Shown: positions 46,395 through 55,484, numbered from the stretch's first letter. The stretch: 64,000 bases of DNA from Varibaculum vaginae (GCF_900604285.1 NZ_UWNY01000001.1:310001-374000), one strand, 5' to 3'. Program-made: numbers and translations. The notes: generated by a model from the letters alone, not told the origin.

Positions 46395-46910
46395 TTACTT
46401 ACTGTTTACCCGGTCGTGTTCTACCTGGGCTTCTTCCATGATTTTATCGAGGCGATCGGAGGCGGCTTCTTCGTCTTCGTCTTTAGCTAAGGCGAGTTCG
46501 GAAATCAGAATTGCCCGTGCCTTGGCTAACATCCGTTTTTCCCCCGCAGACAGCCCGCGCTCGTTATCGCGGAAAGTTAAATCCCGTACCACCTCCGAGA
46601 CTTTCAAAATGTCTCCGGTAGCAATCTTCTCACCATTGGCCTTGTAGCGACGTGACCAATTGGAGGGCTCTTCAATATGGGGTTCCTGCAGTACGGCAAG
46701 CACTGCTTTGAGTCCTTCTTCGTCCACCACGTCGCGGACTCCCACCATATCCACATTTGCTGCCGGCACCTGGATAGTCATATCTCCATTGGTGACCCGG
46801 AGCATTAGGTAGGTGGTGTCCTCACCTTTGAGTTTGCGGGTAGTGATGTTTTCGATCACCGCGGCACCGTGATGGGGGTAAACAACGGTCTGGCCGATTT
46901 CAAATGTCAT
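46395..46910 (-). CDS. carD: CarD/CdnL family RNA polymerase-binding regulator
   Basis: Global activator that binds the RNAP beta subunit and stabilises open complexes at promoters such as rRNA. The N-terminal RNAP-interaction domain reads [19 protein letters not shown]; the C-terminal helical DNA-binding domain carries [16 protein letters not shown] and [14 protein letters not shown]. Trp in NWSRR is the residue that wedges the promoter. Length 171 fits. First gene of carD-ispD-MFS. Confidence 0.96.
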   Translation of the reverse strand: MTFEIGQTVVYPHHGAAVIENITTRKLKGEDTTYLMLRVTNGDMTIQVPAANVDMVGVRDVVDEEGLKAVLAVLQEPHIEEPSNWSRRYKANGEKIATGDILKVSEVVRDLTFRDNERGLSAGEKRMLAKARAILISELALAKDEDEEAASDRLDKIMEEAQVEHDRVNSK

Positions 46911-47103
46911 AAGTTACAGGCTCCCAAATACAAATTTTCCGGACACTATTCTATCGTAAATCGGTCTTACCTGCTAAAGGGGTTCGTTTCGTGGATCGGG
47001 CAGGGATAATCTGCTTGCTGCTGAGATTGTGTGATACGTCCTCACCAGCTTATTTTTAGCTTTTCCTGTTTTCTACCTTTAAAAATCTGGCAGATTTATC
47101 CAG

Positions 47104-48267
47104 CTATTTATTTTCGGAGAAAGCGGAAATAGTGAGGATGGTGGCCTCGGGTGGGCAAGCTAGACGCACCGGCGTGAACTTTGAGGTTCCTAAGCCTCGG
47201 GAAATATGTACTGTAGTTTTTCCGGTGGTGGCTGGGTTTAAAATTCCTGCCTGAGCTGTAAGCCTCTGTAAGTCAACCGGGGGATAGGTTCTTCCTAGGC
47301 GCACCCGAGGCGCCGGATTTTCAACAGTACCCATTTGCCAGGAACAAATTCCCCCCGAATAGGCAAGTGGTAAATCCGTGTTGTTCACTAGTGCCCCATA
47401 GCCCGGCAGGCAAACTTGACCTCCATGGGTATGTCCCGCGAGTACTAGGTCAGCTGCGCAAGCCGCATATTGGTCTAGGACACGGGCGTAAGGGGCGTGG
47501 GTGAGAGCGAGGCGTAAATCGGCTTTTCCCCAAGTATTTGGCAACTGCACCGCCTCGTCCCTTCCGATATGCGGATCATCGGTACCAGAAAGCGCTACCA
47601 GTACCTGCTGAGCTAGCCGCCCTTGTCGCGCCGGAGAAGTTACCTCTAGGGTAGCCACTTGGTTATTAAGGTCATTCCAGCCTCCCGAGATTAAGAAATT
47701 GCGAAATTCGGTGGTAGGAAGGTCGGGTACACGGCGAAGTTTTGGTTTCTTTTCCGGGAAAAAGTAGTGCAGTGGCACCTTGAATTGTCCCGAATAGTAG
47801 TCATTGGAACCAAATACAAAGGCGCCGGGAAGCTTTAGTAAAGGGGTAAGGGCGCGCCGCAGCATATCTAATCCTGAGGCATCGCAAAAGTTATCTCCGG
47901 TTAAAGCTACAAAATCTATCTCTGTAAACTCGGCCAGGGAAGCCACATATTTAGTTAGCCACTTATTTCCTGACCAAAGATGTAGGTCAGAAAGATGTAA
48001 TATTCGCAGTTGCCAAGCAAGATTGGTCTGTTGGTTATCTGCTTTAGCAGCAGATTCCTGGCTGCCTGGTGTCTGTTGGGAATGCCCATATTCATTTGAG
48101 AAATTCGTTAGGTTTCTGCCTGCAGAAGGATTTTCTTCTAGTTCTAGCCCAGGTATTCCGGGTGTTTTATGCAGTTGATAGCGACGCAATTGGGGGGAGC
48201 GTGCCTCCACGAACGGATAGACCGCTGCAGATAAAGCCAATCCCCCTAAGATGCTACGCTTCCTCAC
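47104..48267 (-). CDS. Metallophosphoesterase next to ponA2
   Basis: Calcineurin-like phosphoesterase of the actinobacterial group found beside ponA2 (Rv3683-like). A leader helix (residues 7-20) is followed by metal-binding motifs: LRILHLSDLHLWSGNKWL (DxH), ALTGDNFCD (GDN), FGSNDYYSG (GN[HD]) and LVLAGHTHGGQVCLPGYG (GHxH). Length 387 with a linker of low complexity (about 25-85). Substrate unknown. It starts 3 bp after the ponA2 stop. The N-terminus suggests export or anchoring; an uncleaved anchor seems likelier. Confidence 0.9.
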   Translation of the reverse strand: MRKRSILGGLALSAAVYPFVEARSPQLRRYQLHKTPGIPGLELEENPSAGRNLTNFSNEYGHSQQTPGSQESAAKADNQQTNLAWQLRILHLSDLHLWSGNKWLTKYVASLAEFTEIDFVALTGDNFCDASGLDMLRRALTPLLKLPGAFVFGSNDYYSGQFKVPLHYFFPEKKPKLRRVPDLPTTEFRNFLISGGWNDLNNQVATLEVTSPARQGRLAQQVLVALSGTDDPHIGRDEAVQLPNTWGKADLRLALTHAPYARVLDQYAACAADLVLAGHTHGGQVCLPGYGALVNNTDLPLAYSGGICSWQMGTVENPAPRVRLGRTYPPVDLQRLTAQAGILNPATTGKTTVHISRGLGTSKFTPVRLACPPEATILTISAFSENK

Positions 48268-48270
48268 AGC

Positions 48271-50472
48271 CTAATCTTCCTCGTAGATAACTGTCTCGGT
48301 AACATTGCTAGGACTGGGGCTAGGGGATTTCTCTTCATCTTGAGAATCCCTTTTCTTAACCGGTCGGCGCGGCCCTTGATTTAGAATCTTGCCTTCCCCA
48401 ATATTGGCTTTGGGGAAAGTGGTAGCCGGCAGACCCTGTACCGCTTTCGCCATGTATTGTCTAAATCCCTCGGCAGGAATAGTCTGTCCATAAATGGTTC
48501 CCCAGTACCTGCCATTAACTGTCATTCCTTGTAACGGACGAATATTTCCTTGGGAGAAGCCCACCCAAACTGCGGTGGCCAGGTTGGGAGTTGCCCCTGC
48601 TGTCCAAGCCGCATCCGGCCTATCGGTAGTTCCGGTTTTTGCCAGCAATTCACGCCCAATATTCACCGAGCCTCCATAGGTTCGCGCGGTGGAAACCAGT
48701 ACTTGAGCGGTTTTGTTAGCCACTTTCTCGTCAATGGTACGTTTACATTTCGCGGAAGGAACTCTAAATTTTTTACCTTCTGAATCCACTACTTTTTCCA
48801 GAGCAATCGGAGTGCAACGATTTCCTCCAGAGGCGATAGTTGCGAATGCATTTGCCATATTCAAGGGAGGAACCGAGGAAGCACCGATAACGAAAGAGGG
48901 ACCAAGATTTTCTTTTACATCTGGATCTCCGTTGACCGCTCCCATTTTTTCGCTCATCTTATAAATGTCACAAAGGTTCAAGTTGGCCGCCATCGCAGCA
49001 AAAGTGGTGTTCAAAGACTGCTCGGTTCCCTCTAAAACGGTAGTGGCGTGATCATATCCGCCAAACGCGTTCTTTAAATCCCAATTTCCGGCCTGCACCG
49101 GACAGTTACCAGAAATCTTCCAATCCCCGGCGTTGAAGTGGTTCTTCCCGCCTACCATGGAATAGGCAGAGTAGCCATTATCGAACCAGCTAGCCAAAGT
49201 AACGACCTTATAGGAGGATCCCGGTTGGAATCCGGCACCCCCGCCATGCGCCTTGTCTACTCCGAAGGAGTTTTCTGTTGCTCGCGGATGTTCCTCATCG
49301 GGACTGCCGTAAGTGGTGTTTTGCGCTAAGGCGCGAATTTTTCCAGTCCCCGGTTCCAATGAGGATATCGCGATAGATAATCCAGAGGGATCCTTCTCTG
49401 GGATCTGATCCAAAGCGGCGTCGGTGGCGGCCTCTTGCATCTTTGAATCCATAGTGGTGTAAATCTTGAGACCCCCACGTAGCAGCAGCCGAGCACGGTC
49501 GTTAACTGACTTTCCGAAAGCGGGATTGTTGTAGATTTCATTAACCGCAAAAGCGCAAAAATAGGAGGCTTTCCCAGCCGCTCCACATCCCTGTTTTTCG
49601 GGGGAAATATTCAGCATTTCTGATATTTTACGGCTCTTAGCTTTTTCGTATTGCTTATAGGTAATCATTCGTTCCCGTAACATGGCCTTTAAGACCTGGT
49701 CGCGACGATTCTTTCCCGCCTCGGGATGTACCGTGGGATCATATTTTGCCGGGGACTGAGTCATCCCAGCAAGTAACGCACCCTCGCCAATCGATAGATC
49801 TTTAGCACCCTTGGAAAAATAGTAACGGCTAGCGGATTCCACTCCGTAAACCGAAGCTCCATAGGGGGCAATATTTAAGTACCCCTCTAAAATCTGGTCT
49901 TTGGAAAGTTTCTTTTCGATAGCTAGGGCGTCTTTGGCTTCCCGCAGTTTCCGGGAAATGCTTTGTTCGCGGGCTTTGCGAACCTCGTTTGTATCCCCCG
50001 AGCGTAATCCTCTGTCAATCAGGGTGTTCTTGACTAGCTGTTGGGTAAGGGTAGAAGCACCTTGGGTATCGCGACCAGCTAAATTATTGACGATGGCGCG
50101 AGCCATTCCTTCCAGATCTACCCCCCGGTGTTCGTAGAAACGGTGATCCTCGATGGCAATCGTCCCTTTTTGTACCCAGGGGGACATATCCTTAAGTTTG
50201 ACTATGATTCGGTTCTCTGCGTAAAAGCGAGCGATTTCTTTGCCGTCGTGGGAGTAAAGAACGGATTGTTGGGAAGGCGGGGTGGGTTTAAACACACTGG
50301 GAATCTCGGTCATTGCGCTCATCCCTACCCGAGCCGTTAGCCCAGCTATGCCCACGACGGGGAGGGAAAGCCCGGCTAACAGTACTGCTGCCAGTGCGAT
50401 TAGAGCCGCCATTGCCGTCAAGGTACGGCGGAGCTGCTGGCGTGGCAGATAACGATCAGTGCCTTTTTGCAT
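48271..50472 (-). CDS. Class A penicillin-binding protein (PonA2-like)
   Basis: Second bifunctional peptidoglycan synthase of the window. A cytoplasmic start and one anchor (about residues 17-45), then the GT51 domain (AIEDHRFYEHRGVDLEGM with Glu108, and DTQGASTLTQQLVKN), and a transpeptidase domain with S419-S-Y-K422, S486-L-N488 and K612-T-G-T. The C-terminus is Pro/Ser/Glu-rich. No PASTA domain is present, unlike mycobacterial PonA2, so the name is by synteny with whiB and the metallophosphoesterase only. Length 733. Divergent from whiB. Confidence 0.93.
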   Translation of the reverse strand: MQKGTDRYLPRQQLRRTLTAMAALIALAAVLLAGLSLPVVGIAGLTARVGMSAMTEIPSVFKPTPPSQQSVLYSHDGKEIARFYAENRIIVKLKDMSPWVQKGTIAIEDHRFYEHRGVDLEGMARAIVNNLAGRDTQGASTLTQQLVKNTLIDRGLRSGDTNEVRKAREQSISRKLREAKDALAIEKKLSKDQILEGYLNIAPYGASVYGVESASRYYFSKGAKDLSIGEGALLAGMTQSPAKYDPTVHPEAGKNRRDQVLKAMLRERMITYKQYEKAKSRKISEMLNISPEKQGCGAAGKASYFCAFAVNEIYNNPAFGKSVNDRARLLLRGGLKIYTTMDSKMQEAATDAALDQIPEKDPSGLSIAISSLEPGTGKIRALAQNTTYGSPDEEHPRATENSFGVDKAHGGGAGFQPGSSYKVVTLASWFDNGYSAYSMVGGKNHFNAGDWKISGNCPVQAGNWDLKNAFGGYDHATTVLEGTEQSLNTTFAAMAANLNLCDIYKMSEKMGAVNGDPDVKENLGPSFVIGASSVPPLNMANAFATIASGGNRCTPIALEKVVDSEGKKFRVPSAKCKRTIDEKVANKTAQVLVSTARTYGGSVNIGRELLAKTGTTDRPDAAWTAGATPNLATAVWVGFSQGNIRPLQGMTVNGRYWGTIYGQTIPAEGFRQYMAKAVQGLPATTFPKANIGEGKILNQGPRRPVKKRDSQDEEKSPSPSPSNVTETVIYEED

Positions 50473-50659
50473 ATTCCTACCCTACTTTGCCTGACCTGAT
50501 TTCGACACCTTCAAGGGCAGTTGGCGCGCAGATTGTGGGCAATCACCATCGGGCGGTCTGGGTAGAATCTTCCTCTCGTTTTCATTTTGTGTTTTTAGCA
50601 AAATGTAGGTACGGTCACATATATGGGCAATGTCGCCACAAGAGTTCAAGGAGTGAACA

Positions 50660-50989
50660 ATGAGTTTTAGCCAGGATGAGACGTGGGCTGCGCGGGCTCT
50701 GTGTGCTAGCCAAGAACCAGATGCGCTGTTTGTACAGGGTGCGGCGCAAAGACAGGTTCGAACTCGCTGCTTCTCATGTCCGGTACGTCTAGAATGTTTG
50801 GCTGATGCTCTGCAATCGGAAGCAAATTATGGGGTTTGGGGCGGCCTTACCGAGCGGGAACGCCGGGCGATGCTGCGCTACTACGATGAGGTCACCGACT
50901 GGTGGGAGTGGCTTAATCATTCTTCTGACGAACTCGCAGCCGAGCTGCGCCAGCCTGCCACCCCAAACGTTTTGGCTCGAGTACGCTAA
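50660..50989 (+). CDS. WhiB family iron-sulfur transcription factor
   Basis: [4Fe-4S] protein unique to Actinobacteria and their phages, acting with sigma A. Four cysteines (15, 37, 40, 46) in the pattern C-X21-C-X2-C-X5-C bind the cluster, and the G[VI]WGG turn (YGVWGGLTERERRA) precedes a basic tail. Length 109. A strong AAGGAG precedes the ATG. Divergent from ponA2 with a metallophosphoesterase beyond, as for mycobacterial whiB4-ponA2, so this is most likely the WhiB4-like, redox-responsive paralogue. That subtype is an inference from synteny. Confidence 0.94.
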   Translation: MSFSQDETWAARALCASQEPDALFVQGAAQRQVRTRCFSCPVRLECLADALQSEANYGVWGGLTERERRAMLRYYDEVTDWWEWLNHSSDELAAELRQPATPNVLARVR

Positions 50990-51016
50990 GAATCGCATTA
51001 TCGTTAGACTTGAGTC

Positions 51017-51178
51017 ATGACTAAATGGGAATATGCGACTATTCCGTTACTGTCGCACAATACGAAAGCAATTCTTGATAACTGGGGCGAGGACGGTTGG
51101 GAGCTGGTAAGCGTAATCGCCGGCCCAAATGGTTGGGAAAACCCGGTTGCCTATTTAAAGCGTCCGCGCGGTGAGTAA
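51017..51178 (+). CDS. Small DUF4177-like protein
   Basis: A 53-residue protein (MTKWEYATIPLLSHNTKAIL, then WGEDGWELVSVI and VAYLKRP), too short for most gene finders' length filter. It matches the actinobacterial small protein found between whiB4 and ridA in mycobacteria (Rv3678A-like). The WExGxxxWELV pattern resembles DUF4177. Function unknown. It overlaps the GTG of ridA by 8 nt and so is probably coupled to it. Confidence 0.85.
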   Translation: MTKWEYATIPLLSHNTKAILDNWGEDGWELVSVIAGPNGWENPVAYLKRPRGE

Positions 51179-51650
51179 AATGTCGCAGGTATCAAATCGT
51201 CTAGTTGACGCGGGGTTATCTTTACCTCCGGTAGCAACGCCAGTAGCAGCCTATACGCCGGCGATCGCCCTTCAGGGCGAGGGTGGATTAGTGGTGCGAA
51301 CCTCCGGACAGATTCCAGTAGTAGACGGACAGCTGGTGGCAACCGGTTTGGTGGGGGCAGAAGTTAATCCTCAAGACGCTTATAACGCTGCCCAGGTGTG
51401 TGCCCTCAACGCTCTGGCTGCTGCCGCCGAGATAGTGGGTGGGGTGGATCTCCTAGAGAGGGTACTAAAAGTTACTGTTTTCGTGGCATCTGTCCCCGGT
51501 TTTACCGGTCAAGCGAGTGTTGCCAATGGAGCTTCGGATACCTTTGGGAAGCTGTTTGACCAGCCTCATATTCGCTCCGCAGTCGGGGTAGCTTCCCTGC
51601 CACTAGGGGCGCCTTGCGAGGTAGAGGTAGAGTTCCTAGCTCACGCATAA
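51171..51650 (+). CDS. RidA family protein (YjgF/YER057c/UK114)
   Basis: RidA proteins hydrolyse reactive imine/enamine intermediates from amino-acid metabolism, and this branch also contains members of unknown activity. The protein (159 residues) has the fold's core: LVVRTSGQIPVVDGQLV, YNAAQVCALNALAAAAE, VTVFVASVPGFTGQASVA and the C-terminal VGVASLPLGAPCEVEVEF with the substrate-site Glu. The usual catalytic Arg of true deaminases is not present in that last segment, so activity is uncertain. The start is GTG 51171 or ATG 51180. Same neighbourhood as Rv3678c. Confidence 0.88.
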   Translation: MSKMSQVSNRLVDAGLSLPPVATPVAAYTPAIALQGEGGLVVRTSGQIPVVDGQLVATGLVGAEVNPQDAYNAAQVCALNALAAAAEIVGGVDLLERVLKVTVFVASVPGFTGQASVANGASDTFGKLFDQPHIRSAVGVASLPLGAPCEVEVEFLAHA

Positions 51651-51667
51651 AGGCAGCGCATACCCGG

Positions 51668-52018
51668 TTAGCTAGTTTTCTTGGCGCTAACCGTGGCAGC
51701 GCACCGCGCCGACCAGTAAACAATGCCGGTAAAAATCACGGTGCCTAATGTGCAAATAAGCTGCATAGACACTGCCATTTCGGCGGTTAGCGCGGCGATG
51801 GCGAATCCATTAACTACGCAAATTACTGCACACGCCCCTAGCAGGGGAGCGGCTGCGCGGTGAGCGTTTAGCCACGCATTATCATTAGTAGTTGTAGTGG
51901 CATTTACCACCCCCCAACGGGAACCGCGGGGTAGGTGGTCGCGATGAAATAAAATCAACCCCGTCCCTAGGTAGGCTGCCAGCAACAGATAGCAGATACC
52001 AATTACCAGCGCAATCAT
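51668..52018 (-). CDS. SdpI-like small membrane protein
   Basis: Integral membrane protein of 116 residues with about three helices. The segment NDNAWLNAHRAAAPLLGACA resembles the WxxAxR region of SdpI/YhfL proteins (in Bacillus, SdpI gives immunity to a peptide toxin). The first helix begins at residue 2. Its ATG directly follows the MFS stop (TAAATG), so the two are in one operon. Family assignment is moderate; a role in immunity is not supported by any toxin gene here. Confidence 0.55.
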   Translation of the reverse strand: MIALVIGICYLLLAAYLGTGLILFHRDHLPRGSRWGVVNATTTTNDNAWLNAHRAAAPLLGACAVICVVNGFAIAALTAEMAVSMQLICTLGTVIFTGIVYWSARCAATVSAKKTS

Positions 52019-53512
52019 TTATCTCTTCCCTTCCTCCGGTGAGTTCAGTTCAAACTTTAATGGATTTTCCCGGCGTTTCAGGGCGTCGACTAGGGAAAAT
52101 AAGAAAGCGATGATGATGAAAGCGATTACCGCGCTCATCCCATAGCTAAATGCCCCGGTATAAGCTTCCCGGGCAGGGGTACTTCCGGGAGATGCATCGA
52201 TGCTTCGCAGCCGTAGGTAAAAAGCTAAAGTGGCTCCCGCCAGCCCGATTGCACCTCCTACCCGTTGGGCGGTTTGGGAAATTCCCCCAGCAGCTCCGGC
52301 TCTCCCTGCCGGTACCGAAAGCAGTGAGAGTGCTTGGGCGGGAGAAAAGAAAATTCCCGAGCCTAAACCTGAACCAAACATGGAGATTATTAGCAGGTAG
52401 GGAATGGTGTCCGGGGAGGCAATGCGGGTAATTAACACTGTAATAACCAAACAAAGAATAACTAGGGCGCAGGAAATAACTAGAATCCAACGACCCCACT
52501 TTAGGGTTAGGCGTGAAGATTGGGCAGAAGCAATCGCCGAACCCAACGCTAAAGGAATCTGTAAAAGCCCAGCTACTAGGGGACTTATTCCTAGGCCTTG
52601 CTGTAGATAGAGGGTGTAAATAATAAATAATGCCGTCCAACCTGCGCTAAAGGCGGTTAATACCGTCGTGCCCACCATGTAGGAGGCATCCAGGAGCAGG
52701 GAGCGGGGCATGACTACCGGAATCTCGCGTCTTTCACGAGAGTTTTCCAGTGCCCAAAATCCCAGAAAACCTAGAGCTCCTCCCGGTAGTAACAACCAGC
52801 GCCAGGTGCCGAATCCGCCACTGGGCATTGTGGCGTCAATAAAGGGATACATCACGGCCAAAAATGCTGCCGCTAGCACCAAGATTCCCGGAAGATCCAG
52901 GCGAGTGTCGCTGGTTAATTTGGCAGGGTCGGGGGCAATAGTATGGTAGGTTACGAAAATAATTACTATGCAGATGGGGATATTAATTAAAAATGCGGCT
53001 CTCCATCCCAGATTGGTACCTAACATTGCGATCAGCAGCCCGCCCATAGTGGGGCCGATAGCGGTGGCAATTCCGATAATCATTCCGAAGGATCCATAGG
53101 CACGGGCACGTTCTTGCCCGTGGAAAAGTATTTGGATCAGACCTAATATTTGGGGACTGATAATAGCTGCACCAACGCCTGCCAACAGGCGCATTAGGAT
53201 TAAAGTTAGGGGTGTCATGGCGAGTCCAGCTCCTAATGAGGATACTGCGAACACTGCTACCCCGATTACGAAAAGACGGCGATGACCCCAGGTATCCCCC
53301 AATCTTCCGGAAGGAATTAGCGCCAAGCCAAAAACCAGGGTATAGCCAGCCATAATCCATTGCACGTCGTTACTGGTTAGCCGTAACGCCTTGGTCATGG
53401 AAGGGATTGATACGTTGAGCATTGACACTGCCAGTAAGGTTAAGGCTGCAGCTGAAAGTAAGGTGTAAAGAGCGCGGTAGTGTTGGCGCTGGTCTGGCTG
53501 TGGATTGTGCAT
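52019..53512 (-). CDS. MFS transporter, DHA2 (EmrB/QacA) type
   Basis: Fourteen-helix drug/H+ antiporter-like protein (497 residues). It shows motif A in the second loop (SGRLGDTWGHRRLFVIG), the motif near VQWIMAGYTLVFGLALIPSG, and motif C-like GPTMGGLLIAMLG. The substrate is unknown; multidrug export is the usual annotation. Followed without a gap by the SdpI-like gene. The upstream gap to the sterol-carrier gene (93 bp) is divergent and may hold both promoters. Confidence 0.88.
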   Translation of the reverse strand: MHNPQPDQRQHYRALYTLLSAAALTLLAVSMLNVSIPSMTKALRLTSNDVQWIMAGYTLVFGLALIPSGRLGDTWGHRRLFVIGVAVFAVSSLGAGLAMTPLTLILMRLLAGVGAAIISPQILGLIQILFHGQERARAYGSFGMIIGIATAIGPTMGGLLIAMLGTNLGWRAAFLINIPICIVIIFVTYHTIAPDPAKLTSDTRLDLPGILVLAAAFLAVMYPFIDATMPSGGFGTWRWLLLPGGALGFLGFWALENSRERREIPVVMPRSLLLDASYMVGTTVLTAFSAGWTALFIIYTLYLQQGLGISPLVAGLLQIPLALGSAIASAQSSRLTLKWGRWILVISCALVILCLVITVLITRIASPDTIPYLLIISMFGSGLGSGIFFSPAQALSLLSVPAGRAGAAGGISQTAQRVGGAIGLAGATLAFYLRLRSIDASPGSTPAREAYTGAFSYGMSAVIAFIIIAFLFSLVDALKRRENPLKFELNSPEEGKR

Positions 53513-53605
53513 TGGTTATAGCCTAAGGGGTGGCGAGGTAAAAGCGTTAGTGCATACAGGGTGCAAGCATTGCCACAGTTTTTGGAAACTTGAGGAGGTT
53601 GGGGC

Positions 53606-53977
53606 TTGAGCCGAAAAATTTCTGATGAGGACGGACAGCCGGCTTTAGCAGCTTGGAGGACGCGAAAGGCCAGTCGGGAAGAAATCGGTACTGCGGTGCG
53701 TTACAGCTTACAGCTTTTAGCTCAGCGTTATCCTGGGCAGGCGGTTGAGGTGCGGGTACCACCCTTTGGGGCAGTACAGATTGGCACGGGAACTGTACAT
53801 CGGAGGGGAACTCCTCCAGCGGTGGTCGAGATGAAAACGGATACTTGGCTTGCTTTAGCTATGGGGATTCTTACCTGGGAAAAGGCAGTGGAAAGTCAGG
53901 TGATTAGTGCTACCGGGGTGGGTTCAGATTTAACTGCCTATTTGCCGGTATTTTCCCCGCCGCAGTCACTGTCATAG
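53606..53977 (+). CDS. Sterol-carrier-like (SCP2-fold) family protein
   Basis: Small soluble protein (123 residues) of an actinobacterial family annotated as sterol carrier. Characteristic segments are RYSLQLLAQRYPGQAVEVRV, PPFGAVQIGTGTVHRRGTPP and VVEMKTDTWLALAMG, the last matching the SCP2 pattern. Start is TTG with GAGGAGG upstream. Ligand unknown; bacteria of this kind rarely make sterols, so another lipid or isoprenoid is more likely. Confidence 0.7.
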   Translation: MSRKISDEDGQPALAAWRTRKASREEIGTAVRYSLQLLAQRYPGQAVEVRVPPFGAVQIGTGTVHRRGTPPAVVEMKTDTWLALAMGILTWEKAVESQVISATGVGSDLTAYLPVFSPPQSLS

Positions 53978-54121
53978 CCCGTAACTAGCTGTTTATATAA
54001 AGATCCCATCATCCTCGATTCGCTAATGGGGAAACTAGACCACTGTATAAAAACTGCCCGTAACGTAGAATATGGTTACTTAGAGCAATAGCTCTCCGCA
54101 ATGGATAGGAGCGATTTAAAA

Positions 54122-54820
54122 ATGTCAGATCCGCAGCAATCCGTGCCTGCCACTCCGGGTTACCATCCCGTACCGGGCACCCCGCCAGCTCATCGGCCGG
54201 CTCCGGGAGTCCCGGCTACACCCGGTTATCACTCTAATAAAAATACCGCAGATGAGGGCGCGACTCAGGGTTCTGGGAGTCAGTCAGGAGAAAGCACTGT
54301 CGGTTTGGGCGCAGCCAAGGCATCCTCTGGTGCAGATAGCAAGATTTCATCCTATGCTTTCCCTATGGGTGCCGCCTCAGCTGGAGCTGAAAACGACGTG
54401 AACAGTCGTGACTCTTCTGGCCTGCAGGGTAAAACTGCCTCGAATCGCCCTAATTTGGGAACCCTGATATCCAAGTTATCTGACCAGATACAGGCGCTGG
54501 TAAAGGGTGAAATTGAACTGGCGAAAGTTAAAGCCACCAATATGCTCAAGCGTTCCGGGGTGGGAATCGCCTTGCTGGTAGTGGCAGGGGTGCTCGTCCT
54601 CTATATGCTGGGATTTCTGTTTGGAGCAGCTGGGGATGCCCTCTCGCTAGTGGTACCGATTTGGGCAGCAAAACTGATCGTGGCAGGCATTCTTATGGTG
54701 CTGGCGGCGATTTTAGCGCTGATAGGTAAGGCTTCATTGAAAAAAGGATTGTCTGATAAACCGGATCCGCAAGCGGGAATAAAAGAAGGTATCGAGGCGG
54801 TAAAGAAAGGCTTGGAATAG
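54122..54820 (+). CDS. Phage-holin-superfamily (DUF1469-like) membrane protein
   Basis: The N-terminal 110 residues are Pro/Ser/Gly-rich and disordered (repeats of PATPGYHP). A helix rich in Lys/Glu follows (ISKLSDQIQALVKGEIELAK), then two helices (about 150-215) and an amphipathic tail, the pattern of the DUF1469/holin-3_6 family found in many Actinobacteria as housekeeping proteins. The ATG at 54122 (AGGAG 10 nt before) is preferred over ATG 54101. It is followed by DUF3618 with a 1-bp gap, a common pair. Not evidence of a prophage. Confidence 0.75.
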   Translation: MSDPQQSVPATPGYHPVPGTPPAHRPAPGVPATPGYHSNKNTADEGATQGSGSQSGESTVGLGAAKASSGADSKISSYAFPMGAASAGAENDVNSRDSSGLQGKTASNRPNLGTLISKLSDQIQALVKGEIELAKVKATNMLKRSGVGIALLVVAGVLVLYMLGFLFGAAGDALSLVVPIWAAKLIVAGILMVLAAILALIGKASLKKGLSDKPDPQAGIKEGIEAVKKGLE

Positions 54821-54821
54821 C

Positions 54822-55103
54822 ATGACACCACGTAGCGAAAGTCAGATTAAGGCAGATCTTGAGGCCGCGCGGGCAGACCTGAGTGACACGGTAGAAGAGC
54901 TCTCCGACTATTTTTCCCCAAAAGCCAATGTGGAACGAGCGAAAGCTGATGCCCAACAGAAGGCACGTGCCTTTGCGGATAGGGCTCAAAATACGGTGGA
55001 GCAGGCCAGTGCGGGTAAGCCCGAGGCGATTAAGAAAGTCGCAGCTGTAGCTGGGGGCGCGCTCTTGTTGGGGGCACTAATAGTGCGCCGGATATTAAAG
55101 TAA
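54822..55103 (+). CDS. DUF3618 family protein
   Basis: Small protein (93 residues) with an N-terminal helical segment (SESQIKADLEAARADLSDTV), the DUF3618 signature EELSDYFSPKANVERAKADA, and a C-terminal membrane helix (VAGGALLLGALIVRRILK). Almost always encoded next to a holin-3_6 protein, as here; the pair may organise the envelope or membrane, but the role is unknown. Starts one base after the previous stop. Confidence 0.85.
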   Translation: MTPRSESQIKADLEAARADLSDTVEELSDYFSPKANVERAKADAQQKARAFADRAQNTVEQASAGKPEAIKKVAAVAGGALLLGALIVRRILK

Positions 55104-55283
55104 TTTCCAATCACCAGTTTGCTGAAGCGAAAGATTCTCCCGCAACTTCGTGTGCCGTGGAACTCAACCGTGGATTTGAATGGTCATAGCGCTCGTAATG
55201 CGGTATCTTTTTATACAGAACATTTAAGGAAGGTTTTAGGGTGCGTTTAACGTACCCGTGATTATAGTGGAGGGGGTCACGCC

Positions 55284-55484
55284 ATGGGGCGCGGCCGTCA
55301 AAAGGCTAAACAGACAAAAGTAGCGCGCAAGCTAAAGTATTACAGTCCCGAGACGGATTACGAGGCACTGCAGCGAGAGCTGCAGGCTAAACAGCGTGAT
55401 CACGTCGCTGAAGATAGGGACGACGATTACGAAGATTGGCGCGATCATATTCCGTCCGCAACTGATGACGACTGGTTTAACTAA
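55284..55484 (+). CDS. DUF3073 family protein
   Basis: A 66-residue actinobacterial protein with basic N-terminus (MGRGRQKAKQTKVARKLKYY) and the family tail (DDYEDWRDH, then DDWFN). Function unknown; it is widely conserved. A ribosome site (GTGGAGGGGG) sits 8 nt upstream of the ATG. Monocistronic by layout. Confidence 0.9.
   Translation: MGRGRQKAKQTKVARKLKYYSPETDYEALQRELQAKQRDHVAEDRDDDYEDWRDHIPSATDDDWFN

Noticed and set aside
48271-50472. PASTA-containing PonA2
   Set aside because: The C-terminus after the KTG motif is Pro/Ser/Glu-rich and too short for PASTA repeats, so only synteny links it to PonA2.
54122-55103. Prophage remnant suggested by the holin-type fold
   Set aside because: This family is a common housekeeping protein in Actinobacteria; no capsid, tail, integrase or endolysin gene is nearby.
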